From Streptomyces phaeofaciens (GTDB taxonomy: Bacteria; Actinomycetota; Actinomycetes; Streptomycetales; Streptomycetaceae), in the NCBI RefSeq assembly GCF_014648915.1, contig NZ_BMSA01000005.1, forward strand, positions 291,744 to 355,743: a DNA stretch of 64,000 bases. The letters are read 5' to 3'. Positions within the stretch are counted from its first letter, which is position 1. Each line of letters starts with the position of its first letter. Position numbers and translations under genes: made by a program. The notes beneath the pieces are model-generated. The model was given only the letters and a program-made list of their open reading frames with translations, did no database searches and had not been told where the DNA came from. This document shows positions 7,423 to 17,657 of the stretch, piece by piece.

Positions 7423-8784
7423 TCACATCCCTGCGATCAGCTTCTCCACCCGGTCGTCGACCGACCGGAACGGGTCCTTGCACAACACGGTGCGCTGTGC
7501 CTGGTCGTTGAGCTTCAGGTGGACCCAGTCCACCGTGAAGTCCCGGCGCTGCTCCTGGGCCCGGCGGATGAAGTCGCCGCGCAGCCGCGCCCGAGTGGTC
7601 TGCGGCGGAACCGACTTGCCCTCGAAGATCTTCATGTCGTTGCAGATCCGGGTGGCTTGGCCCTTGCGCTCCAGCAGGTAGTACAGACCACGACGACGGT
7701 GGATGTCGTGATAGGCGAGGTCTATCTGCGCCACCCGCGGATGCGACATGGTCATGTTGTGCTTCGCCCGGTACCGCTCGATGAGCTTGTACTTCATCAC
7801 CCAGTCGATCTCGGTGCCGATCCGGTCGAGGTCCTCGGCCTCGATCGCGTCCAGCGTGCGGCCCCACAGCTCCAGGACCTGCTCGACGGTGCCGGTACGG
7901 ATGCCCCGGCGCTCGCAGAAGTCCACGGCCTTCTCGTAGTACTCGCGCTGCACCTCCAGGGCGGAGGCCTCGCGGCCGCTGGCTAGGCGCACCTTGCGCC
8001 GGCCGGTGATGTCATGACTGACCTCGCGGATCGCCCGGATCGGGTTCTCCAGGGTCAGGTCGCGCATCACGGTGCCCGCCTCGATCATGCGCAGCACCAG
8101 ATCGGTGGCACCGACCTTGAGCAGCATGGTCGTCTCGGACATGTTCGAGTCGCCCACGATGACATGGAGCCGGCGATAGCGCTCGGCGTCCGCGTGCGGC
8201 TCGTCGCGGGTGTTGATGATGGGCCGGGAGCGGGTCGTCGCCGAGGAGACGCCCTCCCAGATGTGCTCCGCCCGCTGACTGACGCAGTAGACGGCCCCGC
8301 GGGGCGTCTGGAGCACCTTGCCGGCGCCGCACAGCAGCTGCCGGGTCACCAGGAACGGGATGAGGATGTCCGCGAGCCGGGAGAATTCCCCGTGCCGGGC
8401 CACCAGGTAGTTCTCGTGGCAACCGTAGGAGTTGCCCGCCGAGTCGGTGTTGTTCTTGAAGAGGTAGACGTCGCCCGCGATTCCCTCCTCGTGCAGGCGT
8501 CGTTCCGCGTCCACCAGGAGTCCTTCGAGAATGCGCTCGCCGGCCTTGTCGTGGGTGACCAGTTCGGTCACGTTGTCACATTCCGGTGTCGCATATTCCG
8601 GATGTGATCCCACGTCGAGATAGAGGCGGGCGCCGTTTCGCAGAAAGACATTGCTGCTTCGGCCCCATGACACGACACGGCGGAAGAGGTACCGCGCCAC
8701 CTCGTCAGGCGACAGGCGGCGCTGTCCCCTGAACGTGCACGTGACGCCGTACTCGTTCTCCAGCCCGAAAATGCGGCGGTCCAT
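7423..8784 (-). CDS. pafA: Pup--protein ligase PafA
   Basis: PafA uses ATP to phosphorylate the C-terminal Glu of Pup and then forms an isopeptide bond to a substrate lysine, marking proteins for the proteasome. The 453-residue product has the glutamine-synthetase-like N-terminus [14 protein letters not shown], the [19 protein letters not shown] strand, [12 protein letters not shown], and [28 protein letters not shown]. It shares these with Dop (13902-15413) but lacks the Dop loop. It follows an MFS transporter gene by nine bases, so it probably shares that transcript. It is split from the rest of the proteasome genes by that transporter and a LacI-type regulator. Confidence 0.97.
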   Translation of the reverse strand: MDRRIFGLENEYGVTCTFRGQRRLSPDEVARYLFRRVVSWGRSSNVFLRNGARLYLDVGSHPEYATPECDNVTELVTHDKAGERILEGLLVDAERRLHEEGIAGDVYLFKNNTDSAGNSYGCHENYLVARHGEFSRLADILIPFLVTRQLLCGAGKVLQTPRGAVYCVSQRAEHIWEGVSSATTRSRPIINTRDEPHADAERYRRLHVIVGDSNMSETTMLLKVGATDLVLRMIEAGTVMRDLTLENPIRAIREVSHDITGRRKVRLASGREASALEVQREYYEKAVDFCERRGIRTGTVEQVLELWGRTLDAIEAEDLDRIGTEIDWVMKYKLIERYRAKHNMTMSHPRVAQIDLAYHDIHRRRGLYYLLERKGQATRICNDMKIFEGKSVPPQTTRARLRGDFIRRAQEQRRDFTVDWVHLKLNDQAQRTVLCKDPFRSVDDRVEKLIAGM

Positions 8785-8793
8785 GACTGAACA

Positions 8794-10062
8794 TTACGCC
8801 CGATCCCCTGAACTGAAACGGGGTTCGGCGGCACGGTTTGGATCATTTTCCGATGAAGCCGCAACGACCGCACTCCCGACGGGAGCCGCCAGTACCCTGC
8901 CCGTGACCAGCAAAACCAGCAACGACACGGCACCCGCGGCACCCGGCACCACGAACCCCCACGACGCACCGCCCTCCTCGACGACCGGGCCCGTCAGGCC
9001 CGTTCCGAGCGACGCGCCGACGGTGAACATCGTCACGAGCCAGGAGAACGCCTCCGTCACCGTGCCCCGCGGCGCGTGCCGGTCCACGATGACGAACGCG
9101 CAGGCCAGCACCGGCGCCAGGAACACCCCCGCGAGCACCGCCAGCGCCACCATCGCCACCGCGCCCGGCATCAGCGCCAGCGGCAGATAACACACCGCCA
9201 GAAACGCCACGAGCACCCGCAGTCGCCGCTCCGGCTCACCGGACCACCGCCGCGCCCCGTACCCCACACCGCCGAGCAGCGCGCCCAGGCCCAGCGCCGC
9301 CATCAGCCAGCCGTACACCACGTCACCGCCGTGCTCGTCCGCGTACGGCACCGCGGCCACCGTGATGGACCCCATCGCGACACCGACGCACAGCAGGGCG
9401 CCCAGCAGCACCAGCAGCCCCGGCGAGCGCAGTGCCCCGAGCCAGTGCGCCTCGCGCGGGGCCGAGCGCCACGCGCGCGAAGGGGGCGACACGACCACCG
9501 AGAGCGCCCCCAGCACCCCCACGACGTTCAGCACCACCAGCGCCGCCTGCTCCGACCACAGCGCCACGCACAGCGTCACCAGCAGCGGCCCGACGGTGAA
9601 CATGATCTCCTGGGCGACGGCGTCCATGGCGTACGCCGTGTGCACCTGGTCCTCCCGGCGCAGCACCGACGGCCACAGTGCCCGCAGACCGCCCTCCAGG
9701 GGCGGTGCGAAGAACCCGGCGGCCACCACGGCGGCGTACGCGAGCGGCAGCGGATCGGTGCCGGTGAGGGCGAAGAGCACCATGGCGAGGGCGGAGGCGA
9801 GCGCGGCGGGCAACTGGACGCGCGGCTGCCCGTACAGGTCGACCAGCCGGCCCAGCAGCGGCTGGCCGACGGCGTTGGCGACGCCGTACACGGCCACCAG
9901 CGCGCCACCGAGGCTGTAGGTGCCGCCCTCGGCCCGCACGAAGAGCATGATCGCGATGGCGGAGGTGGCGTTCGGCAGCCGGCCGACGAGCGTGCCCGAC
10001 AGCAGCCGGGCCGCGTACCGCGCCCTCAGGATCTCCCCGTACCCAGCGAATCCCCCGGCCAC
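8794..10062 (-). CDS. MFS transporter
   Basis: This is a 422-residue integral membrane protein with about 12 hydrophobic segments and the MFS loop GQPLLGRLVDLYGQPRVQLP between segments 2 and 3. The substrate is not evident. The start is GTG at 10062 with GGAGG seven bases upstream. It runs directly into pafA (nine-base gap) and is divergent from a LacI-type regulator, with inverted repeats between them. The regulator therefore probably controls this gene and may also influence pafA. The order transporter-pafA is, from memory, conserved in S. coelicolor (SCO1641-SCO1640). Confidence 0.88.
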   Translation of the reverse strand: MAGGFAGYGEILRARYAARLLSGTLVGRLPNATSAIAIMLFVRAEGGTYSLGGALVAVYGVANAVGQPLLGRLVDLYGQPRVQLPAALASALAMVLFALTGTDPLPLAYAAVVAAGFFAPPLEGGLRALWPSVLRREDQVHTAYAMDAVAQEIMFTVGPLLVTLCVALWSEQAALVVLNVVGVLGALSVVVSPPSRAWRSAPREAHWLGALRSPGLLVLLGALLCVGVAMGSITVAAVPYADEHGGDVVYGWLMAALGLGALLGGVGYGARRWSGEPERRLRVLVAFLAVCYLPLALMPGAVAMVALAVLAGVFLAPVLACAFVIVDRHAPRGTVTEAFSWLVTMFTVGASLGTGLTGPVVEEGGASWGFVVPGAAGAVSLLVLLVTGRVLAAPVGSAVVAASSENDPNRAAEPRFSSGDRA

Positions 10063-10111
10063 CGGCCCGCCTCCGTCACCTCGCCCGGGGCGGTGAGCCG
10101 ACCCGGGGTTT

Positions 10112-10138
10112 TACGTATAACGTCTCTTGTCATACGTA
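10112..10138. promoter_or_regulatory. Candidate operator for the LacI-type regulator
   Basis: Seven-base arms TACGTAT (10112-10118) and ATACGTA (10132-10138) are inverted and centred 20 bases apart, two helical turns. They lie in the 120-base divergent region between the MFS gene and the regulator, in unusually AT-rich sequence that also suits a promoter. Confidence 0.5.
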
Positions 10139-10182
10139 CCATGAGCGCTGTTCACCAGTCCAGACGAAGGAGCAGGTCCGCG

Positions 10183-11199
10183 GTGGCACGAGGCAGCACC
10201 CGCCCCACCAGCCGAGACGTCGCCCAGGCCGCGGGAGTCTCACAGGCCGCCGTCTCCCTGGTACTCGGCGACAAATGGCGCGGCCGCGTCTCCGAAACCA
10301 CCGCGGAGCGCGTACGCCAAGCCGCCCGCGACCTCGGCTACCGGCCCAACCTCGCCGCCCGCAACCTCCGCCTCGGCCACACCCGCACCGTCCTGCTCGT
10401 CGTCCCCGCCCTCACGACCGAATTCTTCGCCGGCGTCTACACCGGCGCCGCCCGCGTCGCCGCCGACCACGGCTTCGGCGTGGTCCTGTACCCCTCCCCC
10501 GAAGGCGTCGGCCCCGCCCGCGACCCCTTCGCCTCCGCCCAGGCCGCCCTGGACGGCGTCATCGCCTCCTCCATGGCCGCCGACGCACTCACGGCCATCC
10601 GCGGCGACCAGCTGCCCCTCGTCATGCTGGACAGCGACCCCTCGGGCAGCCTCGGCGCCGCCACCGTCAACCTCGACATCACCGACGCCGTCCGCCAGGT
10701 CACCGACCATCTGCTCGGACTCGGCCACCGCCACTTCCTGCACCTCGCGGCCGACGTACCCTCCTGGACCTTCGAGGTCCGCGCCCGCGAACTCGCCGCC
10801 CGGCTCCACGCCGTCCCGGGCACGACCCTGCGCACCGCACCCGCCCCCATCTCGATCGACGGCGCACGACAAGCCGCCGAAGCCGCCCTCGGCGCCCCCG
10901 GCCCCCGCCCCACCGCCGTCGTCTGCGACGACGACAAACTGGCGGCAGGCGTCTACAAAGCCCTCCGCCGTCTCGGCCTGCGCGTCCCCGACGACCTCTC
11001 CGTCACCGGCCTGGACGACCTCGCCCTCGCCACCGCCCTCGACCCGGAACTCACCACCGTCCGCCTGGACGCCGAACTCTTCGGCGAACGCGGCATGCAC
11101 GCCCTCCTGGCCGTCCTGGACGACCGCACACCGGACGGCGGGGACATCCCCGTCGAACTGGTCGTCCGCGGCTCCACAGCGCCCCCGGGCGCCCCCTGA
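10183..11199 (+). CDS. LacI-family transcriptional regulator
   Basis: The 338-residue protein has a LacI helix-turn-helix at the N-terminus (TSRDVAQAAGVSQAAVSLVLG), then a hinge, and a periplasmic-binding-type effector domain (HTRTVLLVVPALTTEFFAGVY...VICDDDKLAAGVYKALRRLGLRVPDDLSVTGLDDL, where the family usually has similar residues). The start is GTG at 10183 with GAAGGAG ten bases upstream; an ATG at 10141 would add 14 residues but has no ribosome site. It is divergent from the MFS gene and convergent with prcA. The effector is unknown. Confidence 0.9.
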   Translation: MARGSTRPTSRDVAQAAGVSQAAVSLVLGDKWRGRVSETTAERVRQAARDLGYRPNLAARNLRLGHTRTVLLVVPALTTEFFAGVYTGAARVAADHGFGVVLYPSPEGVGPARDPFASAQAALDGVIASSMAADALTAIRGDQLPLVMLDSDPSGSLGAATVNLDITDAVRQVTDHLLGLGHRHFLHLAADVPSWTFEVRARELAARLHAVPGTTLRTAPAPISIDGARQAAEAALGAPGPRPTAVVCDDDKLAAGVYKALRRLGLRVPDDLSVTGLDDLALATALDPELTTVRLDAELFGERGMHALLAVLDDRTPDGGDIPVELVVRGSTAPPGAP

Positions 11200-11206
11200 G
11201 ACGCCC

Positions 11207-11237
11207 TGTGCCCCGACCGGGACCCGGCCGGGGCACA
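11207..11237. terminator. Convergent terminator between the LacI gene and prcA
   Basis: TGTGCCCCG (11207-11215) pairs with CGGGGCACA (11229-11237), and internal CCGG/CGG extend the stem. It lies between two convergent genes and could serve both strands. Confidence 0.65.
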
Positions 11238-11258
11238 ACGGGATGACACGGGACGGGA

Positions 11259-12002
11259 TCACTCCTCCTCGGAGCCGTCCTCCTCCGCGTCCGCGACCTC
11301 ACCGTCGGCCACCAGCAGCCGGGACAGCTGCGGACCGACGATCCGCCGGAACTTCCGCGACTGCGGACGCGTACGGTCCAGCACCGCCACCTCCAGACGC
11401 TCCGCGGGAATCTCCCGCTGCGTACCGTTGGTGTCCCGGGACAACGCCTGCACCGCCAGCTTCAGCGCCTCGGCCAGCGTCATGCCGTCCTGATGACGCT
11501 GATCCAGATAACTGCTGATCTGCTCGGCATTACCACCGACCGCGACCGAGCCGTGCTCGTCCACGATCGAACCGTCGTGCGGCAACCGATAGATCTGATC
11601 ACCGTCCGGCGTGTCCCCCACCTCGGCCACGACCAGCTCCACCTCGTACGGCTTCTCACCGGCCGAGGAGAAGATCGTGCCCAGCGTCTGGGCATACACA
11701 TTGGCCAGACCACGGGCGGTCACATCGTCACGGTCATAGGTGTAACCCCGCAGATCGGCGTACCGCACACCACCGATCCGCAGATTCTCGTACTCGTTGT
11801 ACTTACCGGCGGCCGCGAAACCGATCCGGTCATAGATCTCGCTGAACTTGTGCAGCGCACGGGACGGGTTCTCGCCGACGAACACGATGCCGTCGACGTA
11901 CTGGAGCACGACCAGACTGCGACCACGGGCAATGCCCTTGCGCGCGTACTCCGCACGGTCGGCCATCGCCTGCTGGGGTGAGACATAGAACGGCGTCGAC
12001 AC
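11259..12002 (-). CDS. prcA: 20S proteasome alpha subunit PrcA
   Basis: PrcA forms the outer heptameric rings of the 20S core and gates substrate entry. The 247-residue protein starts [23 protein letters not shown], the gating N-terminus, and continues with the alpha-type fold ([19 protein letters not shown]...[15 protein letters not shown]). It has no N-terminal catalytic Thr and a very acidic C-terminal tail. It lies 62 bases after prcB in the cluster arc, dop, pup, HNH gene, prcB, prcA, all on the minus strand. The partner ATPase Arc docks on these rings through its C-terminal tyrosine motif. Confidence 0.96.
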   Translation of the reverse strand: MSTPFYVSPQQAMADRAEYARKGIARGRSLVVLQYVDGIVFVGENPSRALHKFSEIYDRIGFAAAGKYNEYENLRIGGVRYADLRGYTYDRDDVTARGLANVYAQTLGTIFSSAGEKPYEVELVVAEVGDTPDGDQIYRLPHDGSIVDEHGSVAVGGNAEQISSYLDQRHQDGMTLAEALKLAVQALSRDTNGTQREIPAERLEVAVLDRTRPQSRKFRRIVGPQLSRLLVADGEVADAEEDGSEEE

Positions 12003-12064
12003 CGGTTATCCGTCCCTTTCTGTCGAAAACACTGGATCACCTGGGAAGAGCGGAAAACCGCCGA

Positions 12065-12910
12065 CTACAGCAGCGCGGCGCGCGGACCGTCCGGCTGCTC
12101 CAGCCGTCGCTCCAGGATCGAGCGGGCGATCTCGGAGGACTCCTCCTCGGTGAGCCTGCGGAAACCGTCCTCGGTGATCACGATGACGATCGGGTAGATC
12201 CGGCGGGCGACATCGGGACCACCGGTCGCCGAGTCGTCGTCGGCCGCGTCGTACAGAGCCTGGACCACCAGCGTGGTGGCCTGCTCCTCGCTCAGGTCAC
12301 CACGGAACAGCTTCTTCATGGCCCCCCGCGCGAAGACCGAGCCCGAACCGGTGGCGGCGTAGCCGTGCTCCTCGGAGCGACCGCCCGTGACGTCGTACGA
12401 GAAGATACGGCCCCTGCCGCGGTCCACGTCGAACCCGGCGAACAGCGGCACCACCGCCAGCCCCTGCATGGCCATGCCGAGGTTGGACCGGATCATCGTC
12501 GACAACCGGTTCGCCTTGCCCTCCAGCGAGAGCTGCGCCCCCTCGACCTTCTCGAAGTGCTCCAGCTCCAGCTGGAACAGCTTCACCATCTCGACGGCGA
12601 GACCGGCGGTACCGGCGATACCGACGGCCGAGTACTCGTCGGCAGGGAACACCTTCTCGATGTCCCGCTGCGCGATGACGTTGCCCATCGTGGCCCGCCG
12701 GTCACCGGCGAGCACCACACCACCGGGGAACGTGACGGCCACGATCGTCGTCCCGTGCGGCGCCTCGATCACACCCTGGGTCGGCGGCAACTGCCGCTTG
12801 CCCGGCAGCATCTCGGGCTGGTGCTCGGAGAGGAAGTCCATGAAGGACGAGGACCCAGGCGTCAGGAAGGCAGCCGGCAGACGCCCGGTGCCACGAGTGT
12901 TGGCTTCCAT
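12065..12910 (-). CDS. prcB: 20S proteasome beta subunit PrcB
   Basis: PrcB forms the inner catalytic rings. The 281-residue precursor has a propeptide of about 53 residues ending PHG, followed by the nucleophile Thr54 ([21 protein letters not shown]). Thr54 is exposed by autocatalytic cleavage; the downstream Asp and Lys of the active site lie within the conserved GDRRAT and AG segments. The start is ATG at 12910 with GGAAGGA five bases upstream. Its first 49 bases overlap the 3' end of the HNH endonuclease gene, which suggests translational coupling. The last base of prcB is 62 bases from prcA. Confidence 0.97.
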   Translation of the reverse strand: MEANTRGTGRLPAAFLTPGSSSFMDFLSEHQPEMLPGKRQLPPTQGVIEAPHGTTIVAVTFPGGVVLAGDRRATMGNVIAQRDIEKVFPADEYSAVGIAGTAGLAVEMVKLFQLELEHFEKVEGAQLSLEGKANRLSTMIRSNLGMAMQGLAVVPLFAGFDVDRGRGRIFSYDVTGGRSEEHGYAATGSGSVFARGAMKKLFRGDLSEEQATTLVVQALYDAADDDSATGGPDVARRIYPIVIVITEDGFRRLTEEESSEIARSILERRLEQPDGPRAALL

Positions 12911-13455
12911 GGAGTTCCTTCCAAGTAAGCGGCAGCCCGACGAACAGCGTCGGGATCGTCTCCCAACTTGCCGATGGCCGAATTGCAGTTGAAGCACAGT
13001 ACGCCACGGACCCTACCCGTCTCGTGGCAATGATCCACATGTACGGCCGGAGCTTTCAGGCAGATCACGCAGAGCCCTCGTTGCGCGGCCACCATCGCGT
13101 CTCGCTCGGCTTCGGTGAGGCCGTACCTACGCTTCAGGTAGCTGGCCCTGTTCCGGGCGGCACGACACTCACGGCAGTAACTCGCCCAGCCGTCCGACGA
13201 GGTCTTGTTCCGCTCCCATTCGGAGTGAGGCCTCACCTCACTGCACTGCGGGCACCTCTTATGGCCGGGCGGAACCGAGACCCTTTCTCGGACCTTCTTC
13301 CCCTTAGCCTCCTGGCGCTGCCGGTAGTACTCGGCTGAGCACTCCCGGCAGTACGCCTGGAGACCGTCGGGCATGGACTTGTTGCTCGCGAAGGCAGTCC
13401 GCGGTAGGTGCCGCTCACACCGAGAACAGCGCCTCGACTCCGAAGGCTCGATCAT
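12862..13455 (-). CDS. HNH endonuclease, endonuclease VII-like
   Basis: The 197-residue protein is built from cysteine knuckles. Two N-terminal repeats ([13 protein letters not shown]...[11 protein letters not shown] and [13 protein letters not shown]...[11 protein letters not shown]) look like paired zinc ribbons. The C-terminal His-Me finger is [30 protein letters not shown], whose DHCH and NCN pattern matches recombination endonuclease VII. The start is ATG at 13455 with GGGGGA upstream. It lies between pup and prcB and overlaps prcB by 49 bases. From memory it is a conserved resident of this position in Streptomyces (SCO1645). Its relation to proteolysis is unknown. Confidence 0.88.
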   Translation of the reverse strand: MIEPSESRRCSRCERHLPRTAFASNKSMPDGLQAYCRECSAEYYRQRQEAKGKKVRERVSVPPGHKRCPQCSEVRPHSEWERNKTSSDGWASYCRECRAARNRASYLKRRYGLTEAERDAMVAAQRGLCVICLKAPAVHVDHCHETGRVRGVLCFNCNSAIGKLGDDPDAVRRAAAYLEGTPWKPTLVAPGVCRLPS

Positions 13456-13494
13456 CAAGCAATCCCCCGCCTCACCTTCAGATCGAAGGTGAAA

Positions 13495-13713
13495 TCACTC
13501 CCCACCCTTCTGAACGAAGGACCTCACGAAGTCCTCGGCGTTCTCCTCGAGTACATCGTCGATCTCGTCAAGAACCGAGTCCACGTCATCGCTCAGCTTC
13601 TCGTGCCGCTCCTTGAGGTCCTCGGAGCCCTGCGCCTCCGCCGTCTGCTCCTCGACCTCCTCGGTGGAGCGCGTCGCCTTCTGCTGGCCGCCGCCGGTGT
13701 CCTTGGTCGCCAT
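13495..13713 (-). CDS. pup: Prokaryotic ubiquitin-like protein Pup
   Basis: Pup is the disordered tag attached by PafA and threaded by Arc. The 72-residue protein starts MATKDTGGGQQKATRS, has the helical ARC-binding region (LKERHEKLSDDVDSVLDEID), and ends DFVRSFVQKGGE. Because the last residue is already Glu, it can be ligated without prior deamidation, unlike mycobacterial Pup, which ends in Gln. An in-frame ATG at 13743 would add ten residues but lacks a ribosome site; GGGGTG precedes 13713. A hairpin at 13852-13883 separates it from dop. Confidence 0.96.
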   Translation of the reverse strand: MATKDTGGGQQKATRSTEEVEEQTAEAQGSEDLKERHEKLSDDVDSVLDEIDDVLEENAEDFVRSFVQKGGE

Positions 13714-13851
13714 AACCTTCACCCCGCTCAGTTCGCCCGACATGGTCGACAGGTCGGCATTCCTGCCGATCGGTGGTGATCAGACCCTACAAGGCGGGTC
13801 CGACATCGGCCCCGTAGTTGTTCCAACCTACGAGAGCCATCTCGATGATTC

Positions 13852-13883
13852 CCTCGCGGCGGGGTTCCCACCCGTCCGCGAGG
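13852..13883 (-). terminator. Hairpin between dop and pup
   Basis: Perfect eight-base arms CCTCGCGG and CCGCGAGG enclose a 16-base loop just beyond the dop stop. It may be a weak terminator or processing site that raises pup relative to dop. Confidence 0.4.
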
Positions 13884-13901
13884 TCGTGTCCACAGGGCCG
13901 C

Positions 13902-15413
13902 TCAGCCGCCCGACAGGACCCTGACCAGGTCTTCTGCGGTCCGACAGCGGTCCAGCAGCGCCTTGACGTGATTTCGCGTTCCGCGTAGCGGTTCCAGGGT
14001 TGGAACGCGCTGGAGACTGTCGCGGCCGGGGAGGTCGAAGATGACCGAGTCCCAGGAGGCGGCGGCGACGTCGTCGGCGTACTGCTCCAGGCAGCGGCCG
14101 CGGAAGTAGGCGCGGGTGTCCTCCGGGGGCTTCGACTTCGCCCGTTCGACCTCCGCCTCGTCCAGGAGGCGTTTCATCTTCCCGCGGGCCGCGAGGCGGT
14201 TGTAGAGGCCCTTCTCGGCCCGTACGTCGGCGTACTGGAGGTCGACGAGGTGCAGGCGCGCGGCGTCCCAGTCGAGGCCGTCCCGGCGCCGGTAGCCCTC
14301 CATGAGCTCGCGCTTGGCGACCCAGTCCAGTTCGCCGGCCAGGCTCATGGGGTCGTTCTCGAGGCGGGTGAGGGTGTCCTCCCAGCGGGCGAGGACGTCC
14401 TTGGTCTGGTCGTCGGCGTCGGCGCCGAAGCGCTCCTCCACGTATTTGCGCGACAGCTCGTAGTACTCCATCTGGAGCTGGACCGCGGTCAGTGTCCGGC
14501 CGCTGCGGAGGGTGACCAGCCGTTTGAGGGTCGGGTCGTGGGAGACCTGGTGGAGGGTGCGTACGGGCTGGTCGACGGCGAGGTCCACGGCGATGAAGCC
14601 GTCCTCGATCATGGAGAGGACCAGGGCGGTCGTGCCCAGTTTGAGGTAGGTGGAGATCTCGGAGAGGTTGGCGTCGCCGATGATCACATGGAGGCGGCGG
14701 TACTTCTCGGCGTCGGCGTGCGGTTCGTCGCGGGTGTTGATGATCGGGCGCTTCAGTGTCGTCTCCAGCCCGACCTCGACCTCGAAGTAGTCGGCGCGCT
14801 GGCTGAGCTGGAAGCCGTGTTCGTGGCCGTCCTGGCCGATGCCGACGCGGCCGGCGCCGGCGAAGACCTGGCGGGAGACGAAGAAGGGGGTGAGGTGGCG
14901 CACGATGTCCGAGAAGGCGGTCTCCCGCTTCATCAGGTAGTTCTCGTGCGTGCCGTAGGAGGCGCCCTTGTTGTCGGTGTTGTTCTTGTAGAGGTGGATG
15001 GGCTGGGCGCCGGGGAGCTGTGCGGCGCGTTCGGCCGCCTCGGCCATGATCCGCTCGCCGGCCTTGTCCCAGAGGACGGCGTCGCGGGGGTTGGTGACCT
15101 CGGGGGCGCTGTATTCGGGGTGCGCGTGGTCGACGTAGAGGCGGGCACCGTTGGTGAGGATGACGTTGGCGAGGCCGATGTCCTCGTCGGTGAGCTGGCT
15201 GGAGTCGGCGGCCTCGCGGGCGAGGTCGAAGCCTCGCGCGTCCCGCAGCGGGTTCTCCTCCTCGAAGTCCCAGCGGGCCCGGCGGGCCCGGTGCATCGCC
15301 GCCGCGTAGGCGTTGACGATCTGGGACGAGGTGAGCATGGCATTGGCATTGGGGTGGCCGGGGACGGAGATCCCGTACTCCGTCTCGATGCCCATTACTC
15401 GCCGTACGGTCAT
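13902..15413 (-). CDS. dop: Depupylase/deamidase Dop
   Basis: Dop removes Pup from substrates and, in species whose Pup ends in Gln, deamidates it. The 503-residue product is homologous to PafA ([70 protein letters not shown]). It carries the Dop-type insertion near residues 40-80 ([20 protein letters not shown]). The start is ATG at 15413 with AAGGAGGG upstream; a longer frame to 15437 begins inside the ribosome site region. Since Pup here ends GGE, the depupylase activity should be the relevant one. Confidence 0.95.
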   Translation of the reverse strand: MTVRRVMGIETEYGISVPGHPNANAMLTSSQIVNAYAAAMHRARRARWDFEEENPLRDARGFDLAREAADSSQLTDEDIGLANVILTNGARLYVDHAHPEYSAPEVTNPRDAVLWDKAGERIMAEAAERAAQLPGAQPIHLYKNNTDNKGASYGTHENYLMKRETAFSDIVRHLTPFFVSRQVFAGAGRVGIGQDGHEHGFQLSQRADYFEVEVGLETTLKRPIINTRDEPHADAEKYRRLHVIIGDANLSEISTYLKLGTTALVLSMIEDGFIAVDLAVDQPVRTLHQVSHDPTLKRLVTLRSGRTLTAVQLQMEYYELSRKYVEERFGADADDQTKDVLARWEDTLTRLENDPMSLAGELDWVAKRELMEGYRRRDGLDWDAARLHLVDLQYADVRAEKGLYNRLAARGKMKRLLDEAEVERAKSKPPEDTRAYFRGRCLEQYADDVAAASWDSVIFDLPGRDSLQRVPTLEPLRGTRNHVKALLDRCRTAEDLVRVLSGG

Positions 15414-15603
15414 GCGGCCCTCCTTGCCCGGCGGCACCCTCGGTCGTGGGCGCCGCTCAGATACCGGTGGTGCTCCGGTGCGTGTGCGGTGCCCGTCCCC
15501 GCAACTAGCGACCCGGCGGTACGGAAGAGCCTAGAACGCCTCTGCGCTGGTGGGGAGATCATTTGCGTCATTGCCTTGCTCCGGCCGTGGCCTGAAAAAC
15601 AGA

Positions 15604-15638
15604 CGGCTGCGGGTACCCGGAAAGGGCACCCGCAGCCG
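15604..15638 (-). terminator. Intrinsic terminator of arc
   Basis: Arms CGGCTGCGGGT and ACCCGCAGCCG (11 bases) form a stem beyond the arc stop. On the minus strand it is followed by TCTGTTTTTC, a real U tract. Dop therefore probably needs its own promoter in 15414-15600. Confidence 0.8.
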
Positions 15639-15647
15639 CCCATGCTT

Positions 15648-17414
15648 TTACAGGTACTGTCCGGTGTTGGCCACCGTGTCGATGGAGCGTCCGGTGTCCG
15701 CGCCCTGCTTTCCGGTGATCAGGGTACGGATGTACACGATCCGTTCGCCCTTCTTTCCGGAGATGCGGGCCCAGTCGTCGGGGTTGGTGGTGTTGGGCAG
15801 GTCCTCGTTCTCCTTGAACTCGTCCACGCATGCCTGGAGGAGGTGGGAGACGCGCAGGCCCTTCTGGCTCTTCTCGAGGAAGTCCTTGATCGCCATTTTC
15901 TTGGCGCGGCCGACGATGTTCTCGATCATGGCGCCGGAGTTGAAGTCCTTGAAGTAGAGGACTTCCTTGTCGCCGTTGGCGTAGGTGACTTCCAGGAAGC
16001 GGTTTTCCTCGGATTCGGTGTACATGTGTTCCACGGCCGTCTGGATCATGCTCTGGACGGTGGTGGTCCGGTCGTCGCCGTGCTCTCCGAGGTCGTCGGA
16101 GTGCAGGGGGAGACGTTCGGTGAGGTACTTGCCGAAGATGTCCTTGGCGGCCTCGGCGTCCGGGCGCTCGATCTTGATCTTCACATCGAGGCGGCCGGGG
16201 CGGAGGATGGCCGGGTCGATCATGTCCTCGCGGTTGGAGGCACCGATGACGACCACGTTCTGGAGGCCTTCCACGCCGTCGATCTCGGCGAGCAGCTGCG
16301 GGACGATGGTGTTCTCCACGTCCGAGCTGACGCCGGAGCCTCGGGTACGGAAGAGCGACTCCATCTCGTCGAAGAAGACGATGACGGGGGTGCCCTCGCT
16401 GGCCTTCTCGCGGGCTCGCTGGAAGACGAGGCGGATCTGCCGCTCGGTCTCGCCGACGTACTTGTTGAGGAGCTCGGGGCCCTTGATGTTGAGGAAGAAG
16501 CTCTTGCCGGCGGCCACTCCGGTCACTTCGGCGACCTTTTTGGCCAGCGAGTTGGCGACGGCCTTGGCGATGAGCGTCTTTCCGCATCCGGGGGGCCCGT
16601 AGAGCAGGACGCCCTTGGGCGGCCGCAGTTCGTGCTCCTTGAACAGGTCGGGGTAGAGGTAGGGGAGCTCGACCGCGTCGCGGATGGCCTCGATCTGGCC
16701 GCCGAGGCCGCCGATCTGCTCGTAGCCGATGTCCGGGACCTCTTCGAGGACGAGTTCCTCGACCTCGCTCTTGGGCACGATCTCGTAGACGTAGCCGGAG
16801 CGGGGTTCGAGCAGGAGGGCGTCGCCGGGGCGGATGGTGATGTCCAGCAGCGGCTCGGCGAGCCTGACCACCCGTTCCTCGTCGGTGTGCCCGATGACCA
16901 GGGCGCGCTCGCCGTCCTCGAGGATCTCCTTGAGGGTGACGATGTCCCCGACCCGCTCGTACTCCATGGCCTCGACCACGTTGAGCGCTTCGTTGAGCAT
17001 CACTTCCTGGCCGCGCCGGAGCTCGTCGAGCTCGACGCTGGGGCTGACGTTCACCCGGAGCTTGCGGCCCCCGGTGAAGATGTCGGCCGTTCCGTCCTCG
17101 TTCGCCACGAGGAACACTCCGAAGCCGGCCGGCGGCTGCGCGAGCCGGTCGACTTCTTCCTTGAGGGCCACGATCTGGTCGCGGGCCTCACGGAGCGTGT
17201 TCGCGAGTCGCTCGTTCTGGGCGGACACGCCGGCCAGGTTGGTCTGCAGCTCGACGATCCGCTCTTCGAGAATCCTCGTGTGCCGCGGAGAGTCGGCGAG
17301 CTTGCGTCGCAGGACGGCGATCTCCTGCTCAAGGTAAGCGATCTGCCCGGCCGGGTCGTCGGACCCTCGTCCCGGGCGGATGCCGCGGTTCATGTCGTCG
17401 TCGTGGGCTGCCAC
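15648..17414 (-). CDS. arc: Proteasome-activating AAA ATPase ARC (Mpa)
   Basis: Arc recognises pupylated proteins, unfolds them and feeds them into the PrcAB core. The 588-residue protein has an N-terminal coiled coil (about 20-95), then tandem OB folds, and an AAA module with Walker [14 protein letters not shown], Walker [13 protein letters not shown], and an arginine-finger region [11 protein letters not shown]. It ends QYL, the hydrophobic-Tyr-X motif that opens the proteasome gate. The start is GTG at 17414 ([11 protein letters not shown]) with AGGAGG eight bases upstream; the frame to 17432 starts inside that site. It is divergent from a ferredoxin gene. Confidence 0.96.
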   Translation of the reverse strand: MAAHDDDMNRGIRPGRGSDDPAGQIAYLEQEIAVLRRKLADSPRHTRILEERIVELQTNLAGVSAQNERLANTLREARDQIVALKEEVDRLAQPPAGFGVFLVANEDGTADIFTGGRKLRVNVSPSVELDELRRGQEVMLNEALNVVEAMEYERVGDIVTLKEILEDGERALVIGHTDEERVVRLAEPLLDITIRPGDALLLEPRSGYVYEIVPKSEVEELVLEEVPDIGYEQIGGLGGQIEAIRDAVELPYLYPDLFKEHELRPPKGVLLYGPPGCGKTLIAKAVANSLAKKVAEVTGVAAGKSFFLNIKGPELLNKYVGETERQIRLVFQRAREKASEGTPVIVFFDEMESLFRTRGSGVSSDVENTIVPQLLAEIDGVEGLQNVVVIGASNREDMIDPAILRPGRLDVKIKIERPDAEAAKDIFGKYLTERLPLHSDDLGEHGDDRTTTVQSMIQTAVEHMYTESEENRFLEVTYANGDKEVLYFKDFNSGAMIENIVGRAKKMAIKDFLEKSQKGLRVSHLLQACVDEFKENEDLPNTTNPDDWARISGKKGERIVYIRTLITGKQGADTGRSIDTVANTGQYL

Positions 17415-17657
17415 GGTCCTCACCTCCTCCAAGGGGAGCTGGACGCTTCCAGACCCTACCTGGGTGGGTGTCGATTGAAACCCCTAGATCACAAAGACTG
17501 TCGAGGTGTGTCCGATCTTCACCCTTGCGCTCTCCCTCACGCCAGGGGAATACCCACCGAACATGATTGGAAAGCGGCCGAGGGTAGGGTCGAAGTGTTC
17601 AACACCCGTCAGAGCCTGCATCGTTCCCGTGCGGCTCGGCACTAAACGGCAGGAGAC

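Noticed and set aside
10141..10182. ATG at 10141 as start of the LacI-type regulator
   Set aside because: It has no ribosome site and would place the candidate operator directly on the start; the GTG at 10183 has GAAGGAG. A leaderless transcript from 10141 cannot be fully excluded.
14250..17645. A 1131-codon open frame on the plus strand
   Set aside because: It is antisense to dop and arc, whose motifs are complete. No family motif or credible start is seen.
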